A stretch of DNA of 64,000 nucleotides, from positions 1,488,001 through 1,552,000 of the forward strand of contig NC_089396.1 of the NCBI RefSeq assembly GCF_003171515.1, in the 5' to 3' direction. The position numbers and the translations under genes are program-made. This DNA comes from Pyrenophora tritici-repentis (Eukaryota > Ascomycota > Dothideomycetes > Pleosporales > Pleosporaceae). The notes under the pieces are model-generated. The model did no database searches. It worked only from the letters and a program-made list of their open reading frames with translations, and was not told the origin of the DNA. Positions 21,920 to 33,326 of the stretch are shown piece after piece (positions within the stretch are counted from its first letter, which is position 1; every line of letters starts with the position of its first letter).

Positions 21920-22900
21920 GAAGTGCTGACCGGAAGAGCTCATGCGCTATAGTTAGACGAAAGATTACTCCTAACCGTATCGACCAACAATACCCCACTC
22001 AGCAATGCACCTGCATGTGTGGCGATTTTGACGGGCTGGTTTCCTCCACAGACCCTTTCTCCCGTTCAGTGTCTCATCAAGCAGAGTGTAACGTTCACGA
22101 AGCAGAAATCGCGTAAACTTTCTTTCTTTCTTTCTTTACTGTCTTGGATTGCACCTCCACAATTGATCCCATAGACCCTGTTGCTGTCAAGGTCTATCCC
22201 AATCTAATGCAAACCTCAAAGCATAGCATGCTGTACTTCAGTGGGAAACTTCCGAGGGGTCGACGAAAGGTGCGCTATATTCCCCCGCGTCTACATATGC
22301 CACGGCATCTAGGGTATACGGCGGAAACAGGTAAACGGAGGCGCCTGTGGTGATCTGGAACATGGGTCGGCCGTTTCCAACGCGGGTTTAGCACAAGGTT
22401 TGGTGATCTCCCGCAAGCTTCGCGCGCCAAGAACGACGAAACCTCATCCCAGACGCCGAGCCAAACACAATTGACAAATTCGCCCTCAGATGCAGCATGG
22501 TAGCCCCAGCAAAATTCCACGCTTTGGGCTGTGAATGAGCCCAAGTCCCGTTTGTTTGGACAAGCGGGCATGCTTCGTGCACCGCATTGCATGCTTCGAA
22601 ACTCCGATCAAGCAACTTGCCGACTTTACGCAAAGTCCGTTTGTTCCAAAGCCGGCCTACCGCTATGCACCTACCTGCGTGAGTTACTACGCTCTATGGC
22701 ACCACTCTGTGGGATGACATTCCAGATTGTACAAATAGCAGCCATCCCGACCTTCTACAATTCTTCATCGGACAGGTTCCTCATCCACTATTACAGACTA
22801 ATATCTTCTTTTGCGCATCTTCAGCATCTTCCAATCTTCCATCCACTCCTTCTAATTAATATTTATTTTACTCGGTAGATCCGATCCTCACACAGCCAAA
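21920..22900 (+). promoter_or_regulatory. Long upstream region of the secreted repeat protein gene
   Basis: No gene. A (CTTT)n microsatellite lies at about 22119-22137. A CT-rich leader with A/T-rich end (about 22780-22890) directly precedes the ATG at 22901, in AAAATGAAG context. This pattern is typical of strongly expressed fungal genes. Confidence 0.4.
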
Positions 22901-24217
22901 ATGAAGTACATTCTCATTGCCTCTCTCCTTTCCTCCGCGGTTTACGCTGCTCCCCTCGCCCAGGTCCAGAACCAGCAACAGCAGCAGACTGGCCAGACCC
23001 AGCAAAACAACCCCAATGCTCCTCAACCTGTTACCAACAAGCCTACTGGTCAGGGTGCCGGTATCGCTGGTGGTCAAACTCCCACTTCGGCCGATCTTGC
23101 CACAGCCGTCGCCAACTGGATGGCCGACACCTCCATGGTCTCCAACTTCTTGAACACCGGTGCCAGCATCCAGAACAACGTCCAGTTCAAGCAGGCTGCT
23201 ACCGTCGCCTACAACGCTGAGGTCGACGAGCTCAACCACAAGGCCATCATCGATGCTGCCAACGGCAACATGCCCAGCGTCATCGCTGCCAACAGCACCC
23301 TCGCCACCGGTGGTTCTTTCCAGGATGTCGTTACCAAGCTCCAGATCATGAGCCAGCAAGGTATGGCTGCCGCCAACAACATCGACCTGATCAACCAGAA
23401 CCGTTGCGTCAACGTCCTCCCCAACATCGACGCCTACATGGCCTCCACTGGATCTTCTTCCCAGGCGGTCCGCCCCACGGCTTGCAACCAGAACGGTGTT
23501 CAGGGTGGTGTCCAGGGTGCTGGTCCTACCCAGCCCGGTCAGCCAGCAGGTAGCCCCGCTGCTGCTTTCGCGGCTGCTCAAGCTCTTGCAGCTGGAACTG
23601 GCAACGGTCAGGTCCAGAACGGTGCTCCTACTGGCGCAACTGGCCAGCAGACTCCTCAGCAAGGCTCAGCCAACACTGGTGCTACTGGACAACAGACCCC
23701 CCAGCAAGGCACAGCCAACACTGGAGCGACTGGCCAGCAGACCCCCCAGCAAGGCGCAGCCAACACTGGAGCGACTGGCCAGCAGACCCCCCAGCAAGGC
23801 GCAGCCAACACTGGAGCGACTGGACAACAGACCCCCCAGCAAGGCGCAGCCAACACTGGCGCAACTGGCCAGCAGACTCCCCAGCAAGGCGCAGCCAACA
23901 CTGGCGCCACTGGCCAGCAGACTCCCCAGCAGGGCGCAGCCAACACTGGCGCAACTGGCCAGCAGACCCCCCAGCAAGGCGCAGCTGGACAGCAACAGGG
24001 TGCCGCACAAGGACAGCAGGCTCAGGGTCAACAGGCCCAAGGTCAGCAAGCGGGTGCTGGCGCTGCTAACGGAGCTGCCAACGGAGCCGCAGCTGGTGGT
24101 GCTGCCGCAGGTGCTGCTAACGGAGCTGGTGCCGCCAATGGCGCTGCCGCAGGTGCTGCTAACGGAGGCGCTGCTGCTGGCGCTGCTAAGGGCGCCAAGG
24201 CCGCAAAGGGTAACTAA
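22901..24217 (+). CDS. Secreted protein with Gly/Gln/Thr-rich tandem repeats
   Basis: 438 aa, single exon. Residues 1-16 (MKYILIASLLSSAVYA) are a classic signal peptide with cleavage before APLA. A Gln/Asn-rich spacer leads to a folded-looking helical domain (about 60-200: DLATAVANWMADTSMVSNFL onward) with two cysteines (NRCVNV and TACNQN) that could pair. Eight tandem copies of TGATGQQTPQQGAAN follow, then a Gln-rich and a Gly/Ala/Asn-rich tail ending GAKAAKGN. No GPI signal or catalytic domain is seen. It may be a cell-wall-associated, surface or effector-like protein. That is inference from the signal peptide and repeats. Minus-strand frames over the repeat are shadows. Confidence 0.85.
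   Translation: MKYILIASLLSSAVYAAPLAQVQNQQQQQTGQTQQNNPNAPQPVTNKPTGQGAGIAGGQTPTSADLATAVANWMADTSMVSNFLNTGASIQNNVQFKQAATVAYNAEVDELNHKAIIDAANGNMPSVIAANSTLATGGSFQDVVTKLQIMSQQGMAAANNIDLINQNRCVNVLPNIDAYMASTGSSSQAVRPTACNQNGVQGGVQGAGPTQPGQPAGSPAAAFAAAQALAAGTGNGQVQNGAPTGATGQQTPQQGSANTGATGQQTPQQGTANTGATGQQTPQQGAANTGATGQQTPQQGAANTGATGQQTPQQGAANTGATGQQTPQQGAANTGATGQQTPQQGAANTGATGQQTPQQGAAGQQQGAAQGQQAQGQQAQGQQAGAGAANGAANGAAAGGAAAGAANGAGAANGAAAGAANGGAAAGAAKGAKAAKGN
23630..23989. repeat. 45-bp minisatellite, eight copies
   Basis: Eight head-to-tail 45-bp units within the secreted-protein gene, each coding 15 residues (consensus TGATGQQTPQQGAAN). The first two units differ (SAN, TAN). The inner units are nearly uniform in protein but differ at silent sites (CAG/CAA, GGC/GGA). 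Confidence 0.92.
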
Positions 24218-25082
24218 GCATTCTCTATCTCTCTGAGTTAGCTTATGAACCTCTTAACGACAACGATAGGGAAAAGGGTAGTAAATATGGAAGATGGGAG
24301 AGCAAGAGGATAATGGGTTAAATGTGCTGGTTCACTACTGACGCCAAAGGCCTAGCAAACTCGTCTTTGCTTATTAATTGTATATAAAGTTGAGTGTGTG
24401 TGTGTGGAATGAAATGGGTAGTAATGGGATAGGAGGTTGGATTGGCCTAGTGGTGTTTCTTTTGGTTACGAAGAAGCGACTCTTTAAGTATTTTGGAAGA
24501 TGCTGGAGCTTGTAGTAATGGATTACAACGGTGTTAGTCTGCCGATGCAAAAACTTGTGTTCCCCTTGCAATGCAAATGTGATGAGTGACATTGATAGGA
24601 TTCAGAGACTGCTTCTCCTCAAGGCCATCACAGATATTCTTCTATTGGTGTAGAGTTTCGACTGCAAAACTTGGGCACCGGGGTCATTACCATGAAAAAG
24701 TGACTTTTGGATTGATCTACTCGGAAGAAAGGACTATAAATTGTCCTTGATGATAGGCGCAGAGCCTTCGTGAATACCCTGGCATCTGAAACGGCATTGA
24801 AAGAAGTAAGTATATTCGCAAAAAAGGTGCAGCCTGGAACCCTTGAACGCCTTTTCAGTCTCACTCCGCCGATTCAATAAATATGCCAGGTAAACTTCAA
24901 AGACTTTTCTACTCCTTATCTATGCTCTAAGAAACTCGCAAGTACCTCCAGGCCGCTTCATTGATCTCTGACCACTTCTCCATGTTCTTTTCATCGCGGG
25001 CCTTCTTCTTCTTGGGAGTGATTTCGGCTTTGGTTCACTTCTGCCCGCCTGGTGGTAGAGGCATGTCAGACCAGCTTCCTAG
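24218..25082. other. Intergenic region
   Basis: 3' flank of the secreted-protein gene with a short (TG)n run near 24394-24406. Small minus-strand frames (for example 24628-24864) have no recognisable features. Confidence 0.35.
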
Positions 25083-27584
25083 CTATTTTGGTTTGTAGCC
25101 ATCACATGTGGACACGATCTCACTGTTTACCGCTTGGCTATCGACCTTGACAGTGACTATGTCGCGGAACTCCGTGCCTGGGTAACGGAGGGTGAGACGG
25201 TCGTATACCATCTCAATCCTGGTCACGTTCTGGAAGATACAATCCATGATCCGTACCAACCGATCGCAGGCGATATTTCTGTATTGTCCGTATGTGCGGT
25301 CACTGGAGGCGAAAATGGCCCTGAAGTCGATGACCTGTCTGGTCAGTTCCAACCTTGTGACTACGACGTCTCTCGTCACACATTTCCGCCAAAATTTGTT
25401 CCGTATGGCCTCCTCTCTCAGAGCCAATGGGAGAACCTTTGGAATCCCAGCGCAGGGAATATTCGAATAGATCGGCAGTACGTCCCCGTACTTGACGCCG
25501 GCCATGGTAGAAATCTCGCCTCACTGTTGCTTTTGCAATGTCGGCAGCTAACTTCATCTGTTCGAAACTTGTGTGTTTCGTCGTGGAACCATAGATGTCG
25601 ATGACTTGGAGGCGGACAGTAACTTGATACGCTGTTTTTATAACGCGCGTTGATAACCTCGCCAGCTTATAAATGTTAGCGTGCGAATATAGTATTGATT
25701 AGGGTTGACATACTCTTGATGTGCAGGTACCATGACTTATATGGGACGTTGCGAACATCGGCAGAAGACAAGTGTGCAAAACCGAATGATCGCGTGACGT
25801 CCGGCAAGTTCGCGCCCTTGCAGTCCAGGAATATGATATGCCATGGAAAGGCAAAGGTGTGTGGCGTTGAATCCCATGACGTGGGCGAGTTGTTCTTGTC
25901 TGTCACACCAGAACGGCTGGCGTAGTCGATGACACAGCCTATGGAGCCGAGTAATGTGGCCACGGCATCGTTGACAGCGTCGTGTGCACCGAAAAACTCT
26001 TGTTTACCGGTTGACGCAAATTGCCAATGTGGTGCGCTATCTTTGGCGTAATGTCGAAGTATATTGCTGACTGAGCCACCTTGCTGACCGCGTTCGGCCT
26101 TGACGCTCCATTGTTCGTCTGGATTTTCTGCCAGCCAGACCAGCCCTAAAATCGAAATAACAGCGTTGACTTTGGGGAGCCATCCCCGCTCTAGTGAACG
26201 CCGCGGATGCCTTCGTTGTTGAGCCAGCCACGTTCAAGTTCCCAGTCATGGCCGCCTACGATAGGGCGAACCGGCGCAGGCCAACGAGGTGCCATTGTAT
26301 TCGCTGATCGACGATGGCTTCGTCCCGAAAATACCGTTGAGGAGCTCTGGTCGTTCACCACTCAGCTTTGCCTAGGGCGACAGTTAGCTACACGATCAGG
26401 ACTTGTGCATGTTTGTACTCACGATGTCATAATACCATGAATATGGCGCGGGCGTTTTCGTAGACATTTCGTCGTTGTGGAGAGAGTACAAAGTTGAGAG
26501 TAACAAATTTGCAAGTGAGAGTAACAAAGTAAGAAAGGTTCCACGGCTGCAGCCTGGCAACACTAGCATGGAAGGTGCAAACGGCGTTAGCCTTGGCGCC
26601 ACAACCAGAAGGAGCAAAACGCACAGTCAGCACAATACGTGGCTATCCAAAGCTGCCAATACATGTAATCGGGCTTCACTCTTGTGGTCGCAGTGGCTAC
26701 ACCGCTACTCTTGTACAGATGCGGTACCACATCGACCAAACGCTACCAAGGCCTCTATCGCATTCATAAATCCGCAGAGTGTGGAGATTTTGATGACAAC
26801 GCTCCGGCGCACTGGGCGAGGGAAGCCTTGGGGCCCACCTAGAATCTAACTGTTAGAGGATGAACATATGAGTTGTATATGTGTTCATTTACCTTCTATC
26901 ATTCCACAATCCAATGCTTTCATCATAGATGTATGCATGTCTCTGGCCATACCGGACTGTTCCATGTATTTGTACAAATCTCCAACATCAAAGCAGCCAT
27001 TCTTTTTGTCATATCGTATAGTATTGTGTGATCCCCGGGATACTGCGTATATTCGGCCGTGAGGGATTTTCGTCTGGCGCCGTGGCGCGTACAACCGGAA
27101 TACCCCGACATATCAGTCGCCTGGGCCGGAAGGCTGTGGGACGCTCAAGAAGACGGGTTTCTTTTGTGAGACAGATGAGGCGCACGTGTGACGATGTACC
27201 AGTTGGTGATCGCGCATTTGCAGGTGTCGGCACTCACTTCTCCCCGCAAGTGCCTGCGCAGGAAGAGAACCTTGTCGTACAATTCTGTCATGATCCCTTT
27301 GCGTATATTGTCGAAACCACCGCCGGGCTTGTCAAAGTCGCGCCGACCCTGATCGCTCAATGGTTCTGATATGCGGATGTTGTTTCCGACCGCGACGTGA
27401 CCATCATGGAAGGCCAGCGTCCGGCCTGCCGACCATTTCTCAGAGGCAGACGACCTCTCAGAATGCAACGAGTATCACTTGCCAGCTGTTGTGCCGAGCG
27501 CTCGGTCAATCGTGGTGAGGCTTTTTAGCGTTATGTGGGGAGGAACCTGGGGATGGGTGGGTATGATATGAACGCCGGCTTCAT
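25083..27584 (-). other. Region of fragmentary minus-strand coding potential, unidentified
   Basis: Several minus-strand open stretches follow one another: 27468-27145 (108 codons), about 27110-26890, 25963-25676 and 25505-25083 (140 codons, with ordered-looking LRYPGTEFRDIVTVKVDS). I could not join them into one model with acceptable splice sites, and I recognise no family. At the upstream end an ATG at 27584 follows the TATA-like site at 27656 but meets a stop after 17 codons unless spliced. The region could be a multi-exon orphan gene or a decayed one. Confidence 0.25.
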
Positions 27585-27655
27585 AATTGATGATAGTCAA
27601 TTGATGACGAGGGAAGAAAGGTAAAGAGAGATGGAGATGGCCGTCGAGATAGAGG

Positions 27656-27678
27656 TTTATATAAAGGTGGCAGCCACC
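27656..27678. promoter_or_regulatory. Palindromic TATA-like site plus GGTGGC inverted repeat
   Basis: TTTATATAAA (27656-27665) is self-complementary and is followed directly by GGTGGCAGCCACC (27666-27678), a 6-bp inverted repeat with a 1-bp loop. On the minus strand it lies about 72 nt before the ATG at 27584. On the plus strand a CT/CA-rich leader follows. Either strand could use it. Confidence 0.35.
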
Positions 27679-27816
27679 TGGCCCGCACAGACGTCTCTCT
27701 CACCTCGCAGTCACTTCAAGCCTTGGCAACCACATGTCTAGTGGCCGCATAGTCAACGAAGATTTCTAGAGGCATTTACACATATACCGAAATGTGATAG
27801 ATGGACGACAGTGCAT

Positions 27817-28018
27817 CGAAGGACTCATGACATACTTATAAGGTTGCTGAAGACGGGCAGCAGTATATTTGAATGACTCCCGGCATACTTATCAAATTAC
27901 TCAGGACAAACAATTGTGTCTTTGAATGAGTCCAGGCACACTTATCAAGTCACTCAAGATGAGCAATCGTGTTATATTTGAACAACTCAGAATACTCATC
28001 AAGTGGCTCACGCAAGCT
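27817..28018. repeat. Degenerate tandem repeat, about 53 bp, four copies
   Basis: Copies begin near 27817, 27869, 27922 and 27978. Shared core: TTTGAATGACTCCCGGCATA then CTTATCAA-TTACTCA. Divergence is substantial and the last copy is truncated. No coding function seen. Confidence 0.65.
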
Positions 28019-28110
28019 TGTAAAGCGTATGAAAAGCTACAAACATTTTGCAAATGCTCAACTGTCGTCTATCATCTACCAGGATGCTTATGTCATCCAC
28101 GACATGTTTG

Positions 28111-28132
28111 CCTGAGGTTTCAAAACCTCAGG
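28111..28132. repeat. Perfect 10-bp inverted repeat
   Basis: CCTGAGGTTT and AAACCTCAGG separated by CA. It could form a cruciform or bind a dimeric factor. It sits in gene-poor DNA about 670 bp before the RING-finger gene. Confidence 0.6.
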
Positions 28133-28803
28133 CCCGGAAACCTGGATACCTGATCTACGGAAGTGCGTGATCCCGTCTGCTACCCGGCCGTTTGGTTTAT
28201 GTTTCGGGATGCTTTGATCAGGAGGCGGATCCCTGCCCAAGTGATGCTGGTGAAACGGGGTACAAAACCTCGTTTGCTGCAGGGTAATGGCGCCAAGTAC
28301 CAGAGGGCAAAGAGCCGAGACAGCGGCAGTGCGAGGCGCCTGTCCTTGTCGCGACATGATGCTATATGTCTACTATAGCTCTGTTTTCAAATTATCATGA
28401 ACTGTTTGGAGAGCTTGGGTTATGCTGATGATGTTGTTGCAGGCCGTTTTCTCACCGACGTTTGGAGTTGTGATAAGTCGGGCACTAATTAAGCACGACA
28501 CCAAGTCGCGTGATGTACTGGCCTGGTCGCGAATGCTCCCTGCGGCATGCTCCGGTAAGGGTACAGGAAACCTGGTGAATCGAGGTACGCAGATTGCAAC
28601 GCTGCTGCAGGCGGGAGATGCGCTGGCAGCCTATGACGACTGGGTCCGAGTTCTTAGATTTACTCGCCAAGTGAGGTTGCATCGAGTCGCTGACGGCACA
28701 GCTTGCTTTGCAGCTTTGCAGCTTTGGGCAGCTAGTTGGACCGAAACATCAACCTCGTAGCAGCTGATGAAAAACGTCTCCGACTAGAAGAAAGCGACGA
28801 ACC
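28133..28803. other. Upstream region of the RING/ZZ/SH3 gene
   Basis: No supported gene. A minus-strand frame 28357-28088 (89 codons, ATG start) has no recognisable features and is left uncalled. Confidence 0.3.
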
Positions 28804-31704
28804 ATGGCTGAGGCCGAGCGCGCTGGCGGAGTACAAGGCGATCTCGAGAAGGAATTGACGTGCTCGGTAAGTGTTGGCTTCAAGTTTCGTCGTGGTGCGC
28901 ATGTGGGGGCGGTCTGCGACAAGGCCGTAGAGGCAAGCAAAAGTGGGTTGAAGCAGTAGAGAGGGTTGCGCAACATGTTTGTCTGTAGAGTGAAGACACG
29001 AAAGAGAGGATAGCGGCTCGCTCAGCAACGAGGATGCGCCTGCTAATTACGCCATGTGCAGATCTGTACCGACCTCCTCTACCAGCCGCTTACGCTCCTC
29101 GACTGCCTTCACACCTTCTGCGGCGCATGTCTGAAAGAATGGTTCGCCTTCCAGGCCTCGACCGCGACATCGATACATCCGTACACGTGCCCGTCGTGTC
29201 GCGCTTCGGTGCGCACCACACAGCCCAATGCAACCGTCACCACGCTGCTTGATATATTCTTAAAGTCCAACCCCGATAGAGGCAAGAACGATGAAGAAAA
29301 GCGCGCAGATCGCGACAAGTACAAACCTGGGGATAATGTGCTGCCCAAGCTGAGGCGGCGGGATGAGAGAGACGACGTGGATCAGCGCATGCTCGAAGAG
29401 GCCCAGCAGCTGAGTCTGAGAGAGGCAGGCATACCCAGCAGTGGCGGCAACCACCTCGAAACACCTCGAGAGCGCAGGAGGAGGGAGAGAAGTCGCGATG
29501 CAAGCAGGGAGTCTCGTCGGAATCGGGACGAGAGGCGGTCGGCCAGTCAGAACCCACCAGGCACATCGCCATCACGGGCAGTCATACCGCCTAGAGCTAT
29601 CGAGCACCAGTCGAGTCTACGCTCTCTGCTTAGCTCATCCGATCTCGATGCCGATGACGTGGATGAGGATCTCGTGAGACAGGTGCTGGAGGAGCTAGTG
29701 TCGGAAGGCGTCGACTTGAATCAGATTGGTACTGCGCAAGAGGAAGAGATTACCGAGAGGATAGCCGAAGCGGTGCGGCGGCGACAGATGGAACGACATG
29801 CAGAGAGACAGCGCGAGAGGAGAGAGAGGCGGGAACGCTTGGCAAGAGAAGGCTTGAACTCGTCCTCTTCGTCGCTACTGCCCCAGCCCTTGCGCAGTCC
29901 TCTTATACGCGATGACGAAGCAGCACGTAGAAGAGGTCATGGCCGGTCTGAAAGCGGTACATCGACGCCTCATTCTGCAGTAGGACCACCCATATCTAGG
30001 CCCGGCCTCATCGATGCTGCAAATCGAGGTGGGCGTGCACCACGTCAACGATCTTCGAGTCAAGGAAGCTCGCGGTCAGCCAGACGAGCAGAGCGTCCTA
30101 CGCCCGTCTCCATCACGAGCTCGCAAAACAATAGCGGCAATGAGCGTCCATCGACATCGGGAAACGCATCTTCAAGACGTCGTCAGTCTGATAACCAGCA
30201 AAGGAGCAGGCTCGATGCGCGTCAGCAGTTCCGCAACAATGTTCAACTTGCCACAGCTTCAGGCCCCAACTCTCCTCTCGGTCTTGGATTCAATATCCCC
30301 AGCAGCGGTAGTCCTACAAGCTCTCTGGCTACGGTTGGCACCTCAGCAGTACCACCACCTACATCCCGTCGGGTGACGGATCCCACTAGAGTCACACTGC
30401 CGCGCCAACACAGTAATAGTACTCCGCCCATGCTGTCACCTCCTGCCTTTCCCCGCTCTACTACAGACCCATCCGTGCACGAGACTCGGTCAAGACACTC
30501 TTCAGCCTCGTCGTTGAGCGCGCCTGTCCTCTACACAGAGCCACAGATAGCATGCCAGCGCTGCGGCAAGAGCGACATTCAATACGAGCTGCACTACAAC
30601 TGCAGCCGATGCGATGATGGCGAGTACAACATCTGCGTACGCTGTTATCGACTCGCCAAGGGATGTAAGCACTGGTTTGGCTTTGGCTGGACTGCCTGGC
30701 CACGCTATGAACGAGAAGCACCCGAAGGAGGCTATCCACCCAACCACGAGCACCCGCATATACTCATCGGACATCGATATCGCAGGCCAATGACGCCGCT
30801 CACGGAATCCACAACGCCACCGCACGTGTTGATGAGCGAGGACGACCCCAAACAAAGAGTCGAAGCCGGCGCCTTCTGCGACATGTGCAAGGCATTCGCT
30901 AACGCATGCTATTGGAAATGCGACTACTGCAATGAAGGAGATTGGGGTTATTGCAACGACTGCGTCAATCAAGGCCGGCATTGCACGCATCCCCTAGTCC
31001 CCGTGGCGAGGAAGACGCGCACAACGCAGTCAATAACCGACACCACACCATCTGCGCCCTCGACGCCCCGCCAGGACAACCACCTCGCGCCACCAGACCA
31101 CGACACAACGGCCACGACACCTCCACTAACGCCCAAATCCGCGTCTCTGATGCGCGGGCCCGGCTACTTCACCATCGCAAACACCATCTTCCGCCCTCTT
31201 ACCTTCACCACCGTATGCAACATATGTCGCTACCCCATTCCCCCCTCAAACACGCGCTACCACTGTCTTAAATGCAACGCTGGCGATTATGACATATGTA
31301 CGGGCTGCTACCATAAACCCGTCGTCGCCAGCCGCATTGCCAAAGAGGATGGCATGAATGGGTGGCGCAAGTGTCTGCGCGGTCATCGCATGTATATCGT
31401 TGGTTTTGAAGATCGCGATGGTGCGCAACGACGTAAGGTTGTCCGTGACCTTGTAGGGGGATATGCGCTCAAGGAAGAAGAAGAAATGACGATGAGGTTA
31501 CAACGGTATCCGCCTGATGGTGGGGTTGGGTTGAGGCTTTTGGCTAGATGGGCGTATTGGCCTGACGAAGGGGTTGAGGATGAGTTAGCATTTCCAAGGG
31601 GCGCGGAGATCAGGGAAGCGGCGGATATTAATGGAGACTGGTATTGGGGGGTTTATTGTGGTGTTGGAAGGTTATTTCCTGCGAATCATGTCACTGCTAT
31701 CTAA
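28804..31704 (+). CDS. RING-HC, triple ZZ zinc finger and SH3 protein, probable E3 ubiquitin ligase
   Basis: Exons 28804-28866 and 29062-31704 give 901 aa. The 195-nt intron is the longest in the window, and it splits the RING between the first CxxC (TCSIC) and the rest. The RING (about 19-70) is C3HC4: CSIC, CLHTFCGAC, CPSC. A charged, Arg/Ser-rich disordered middle follows. Three ZZ-type fingers follow at roughly residues 497-540 (CQRCGKSD...), 612-655 (CDMCKAFAN...) and 725-765 (CNICRYPI...), each with the CxxC pairs expected. The C-terminus is SH3-like (about 840-901: ALARWAY-type start LLARWAYWPD, then GDWYWGVYCGVGRLFPANHV). Ubiquitin ligase activity is inferred from the RING. ZZ and SH3 parts suggest substrate or adaptor binding. 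Confidence 0.85.
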
Positions 31705-32127
31705 GAAAAGAGCATATGGTATGTTTGAATTACTTCTGAACATGACAATCTGTTAGCGTGCACAACGTCCCCATCCTACACTATCCCAAAAAGACAAAAA
31801 ATCAACAAACATTAAACAGATAAAAGAGCCCATATGACGTCCAACATGATCATGGTGTCAGAGCAGCTACGATGCAACTTGACATCCTCGAGACCGTACA
31901 AATGCCGATATACATCCTGTAGTAAATACGTCCCGCAATCCATCATCTGCAGCGAAAGATAGTAGACATTATGCATCAATCAATTGAACCACAGTAGCTC
32001 CGTTGTAATCAGCAGGACAATTCAACACAATACCGCCATCGTACTTTCTAATGCATACCTCGAAGGCCACCGGACAGGAAAAGGTAAATATAGAGAATTC
32101 AGTATCGACAATCCAAACGTGAACTGA
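31705..32127. other. Intergenic region
   Basis: 3' flank of the RING-finger gene. A/T-rich, no gene seen. Confidence 0.3.
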
Positions 32128-33081
32128 TTAAAATGCCAGCTGTCGCAACCATTTCAGCTCGTGTTGCCATTCATCGTCCTCGGGATGATGTAATAGTCGG
32201 GATGCGCGATCTATATGCATCTGACAATGCCGAAACCCAGGTGCAGATGCAGTGGTGTAGGTAGAAGCACACACACCACGCACATTGTTATCTGAACTTA
32301 GTTGGTGTGTGCTGTGTTGATGGCCGCCCGGAACCACGGACGGGTTTCCACGAGATCGCTTTCTTTTTGAGGTTTCCTTGTATCGACATATCATGTGCTG
32401 TCGAAGGCGTTCCGGTTCTGAACGATGACGAGCATCGTCAAGTTGCGCGATATGGTCAATGGCGCTCTGGTCGGCAACATCGAAAGTATAGTTATCGTCC
32501 TGCCGCAGCGTTCGCACATGCTGCATCGAGGAACAGTGTCGATCATGAACCCATTTACGTAATTCAATCTCAGTGTTGTTTGTATTCAAATTGCATCTGG
32601 AATCGGCATTTTTTTGGGCTAATGTGTGGTTGGCGATAGTCGGCGGCACTCCTACGTGGCGGTCGCGTTTTCATGGTGTCTTTGCCAGATCCTCACGTCG
32701 ATGTAGCGCCCGACGAGTCCAAAGTGACTCTGTGCTGTTGACCCGTTAGCAAAATGCAAAGACGCCGACATGCATCGACTTACGACATAGCCGTTGATAC
32801 GAAAACCTTCCTCTTGCAACTTGTTGATAAGAGACGGTAAAGATATGAGTGTCCTTCAGGATTGTGACAAGACTTTCAGTGGTGTGAACGGTGTGAATGT
32901 CAAAGATCGCGGCCAACACATCAGCGTCGAATGACATTGCCGACGTCATATCTGGTGGTATGGAGACCGTGAACGCTCCATAATAGAAATATTGACCTGT
33001 TGAAAATATGACGTGGGTAGAGAAGAAGGAGCACAAGTACGAAGATACATCACCAGGGCTTTTGCTATAAATGAAGACCAA
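32128..33081 (-). other. Possible small minus-strand gene or gene remnant
   Basis: A 110-codon open stretch (33081-32746) contains an internal ATG (MTSAMSFDADVLAAIFDIHT). It can be spliced with a good GTAAGT donor near 32785 and CAACAG acceptor near 32738 to stop soon after. A second stretch, 32649-32128, is open for 173 codons but starts only at GTG. No family is recognised for either, and no single model joins both. Listed because the splice signals are good. Confidence 0.2.
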
Positions 33082-33326
33082 TTACGTCACCATGGTAGCA
33101 ACGTGAACCGAACGGCGACTCCCAACTTCAAGCAACGCTGCTTCATTGGTTGACATTGGTCACCCATTTAAGACAACGCTCAACGTATTTGTTTCCACGC
33201 TCGACTTCTGCAAGCGTTAATCCGCAACTCCCACATGAGGAACTCCCATCGCACACGAAGTCACATCCTCTGGGATACCTCGACACCCCAAACTCTCTTC
33301 TCGCCGCCATACCCGCACGACGCGAT

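Noticed and set aside
22119..22137. (CTTT)n run as a regulatory element
   Set aside because: Simple microsatellite far from the start codon; no evidence of function.
23656..24049. Long minus-strand open frames with Cys/Trp-rich repeats
   Set aside because: They are mirror images of the 45-bp repeat inside the secreted-protein gene. The plus strand has a signal peptide and sensible composition.
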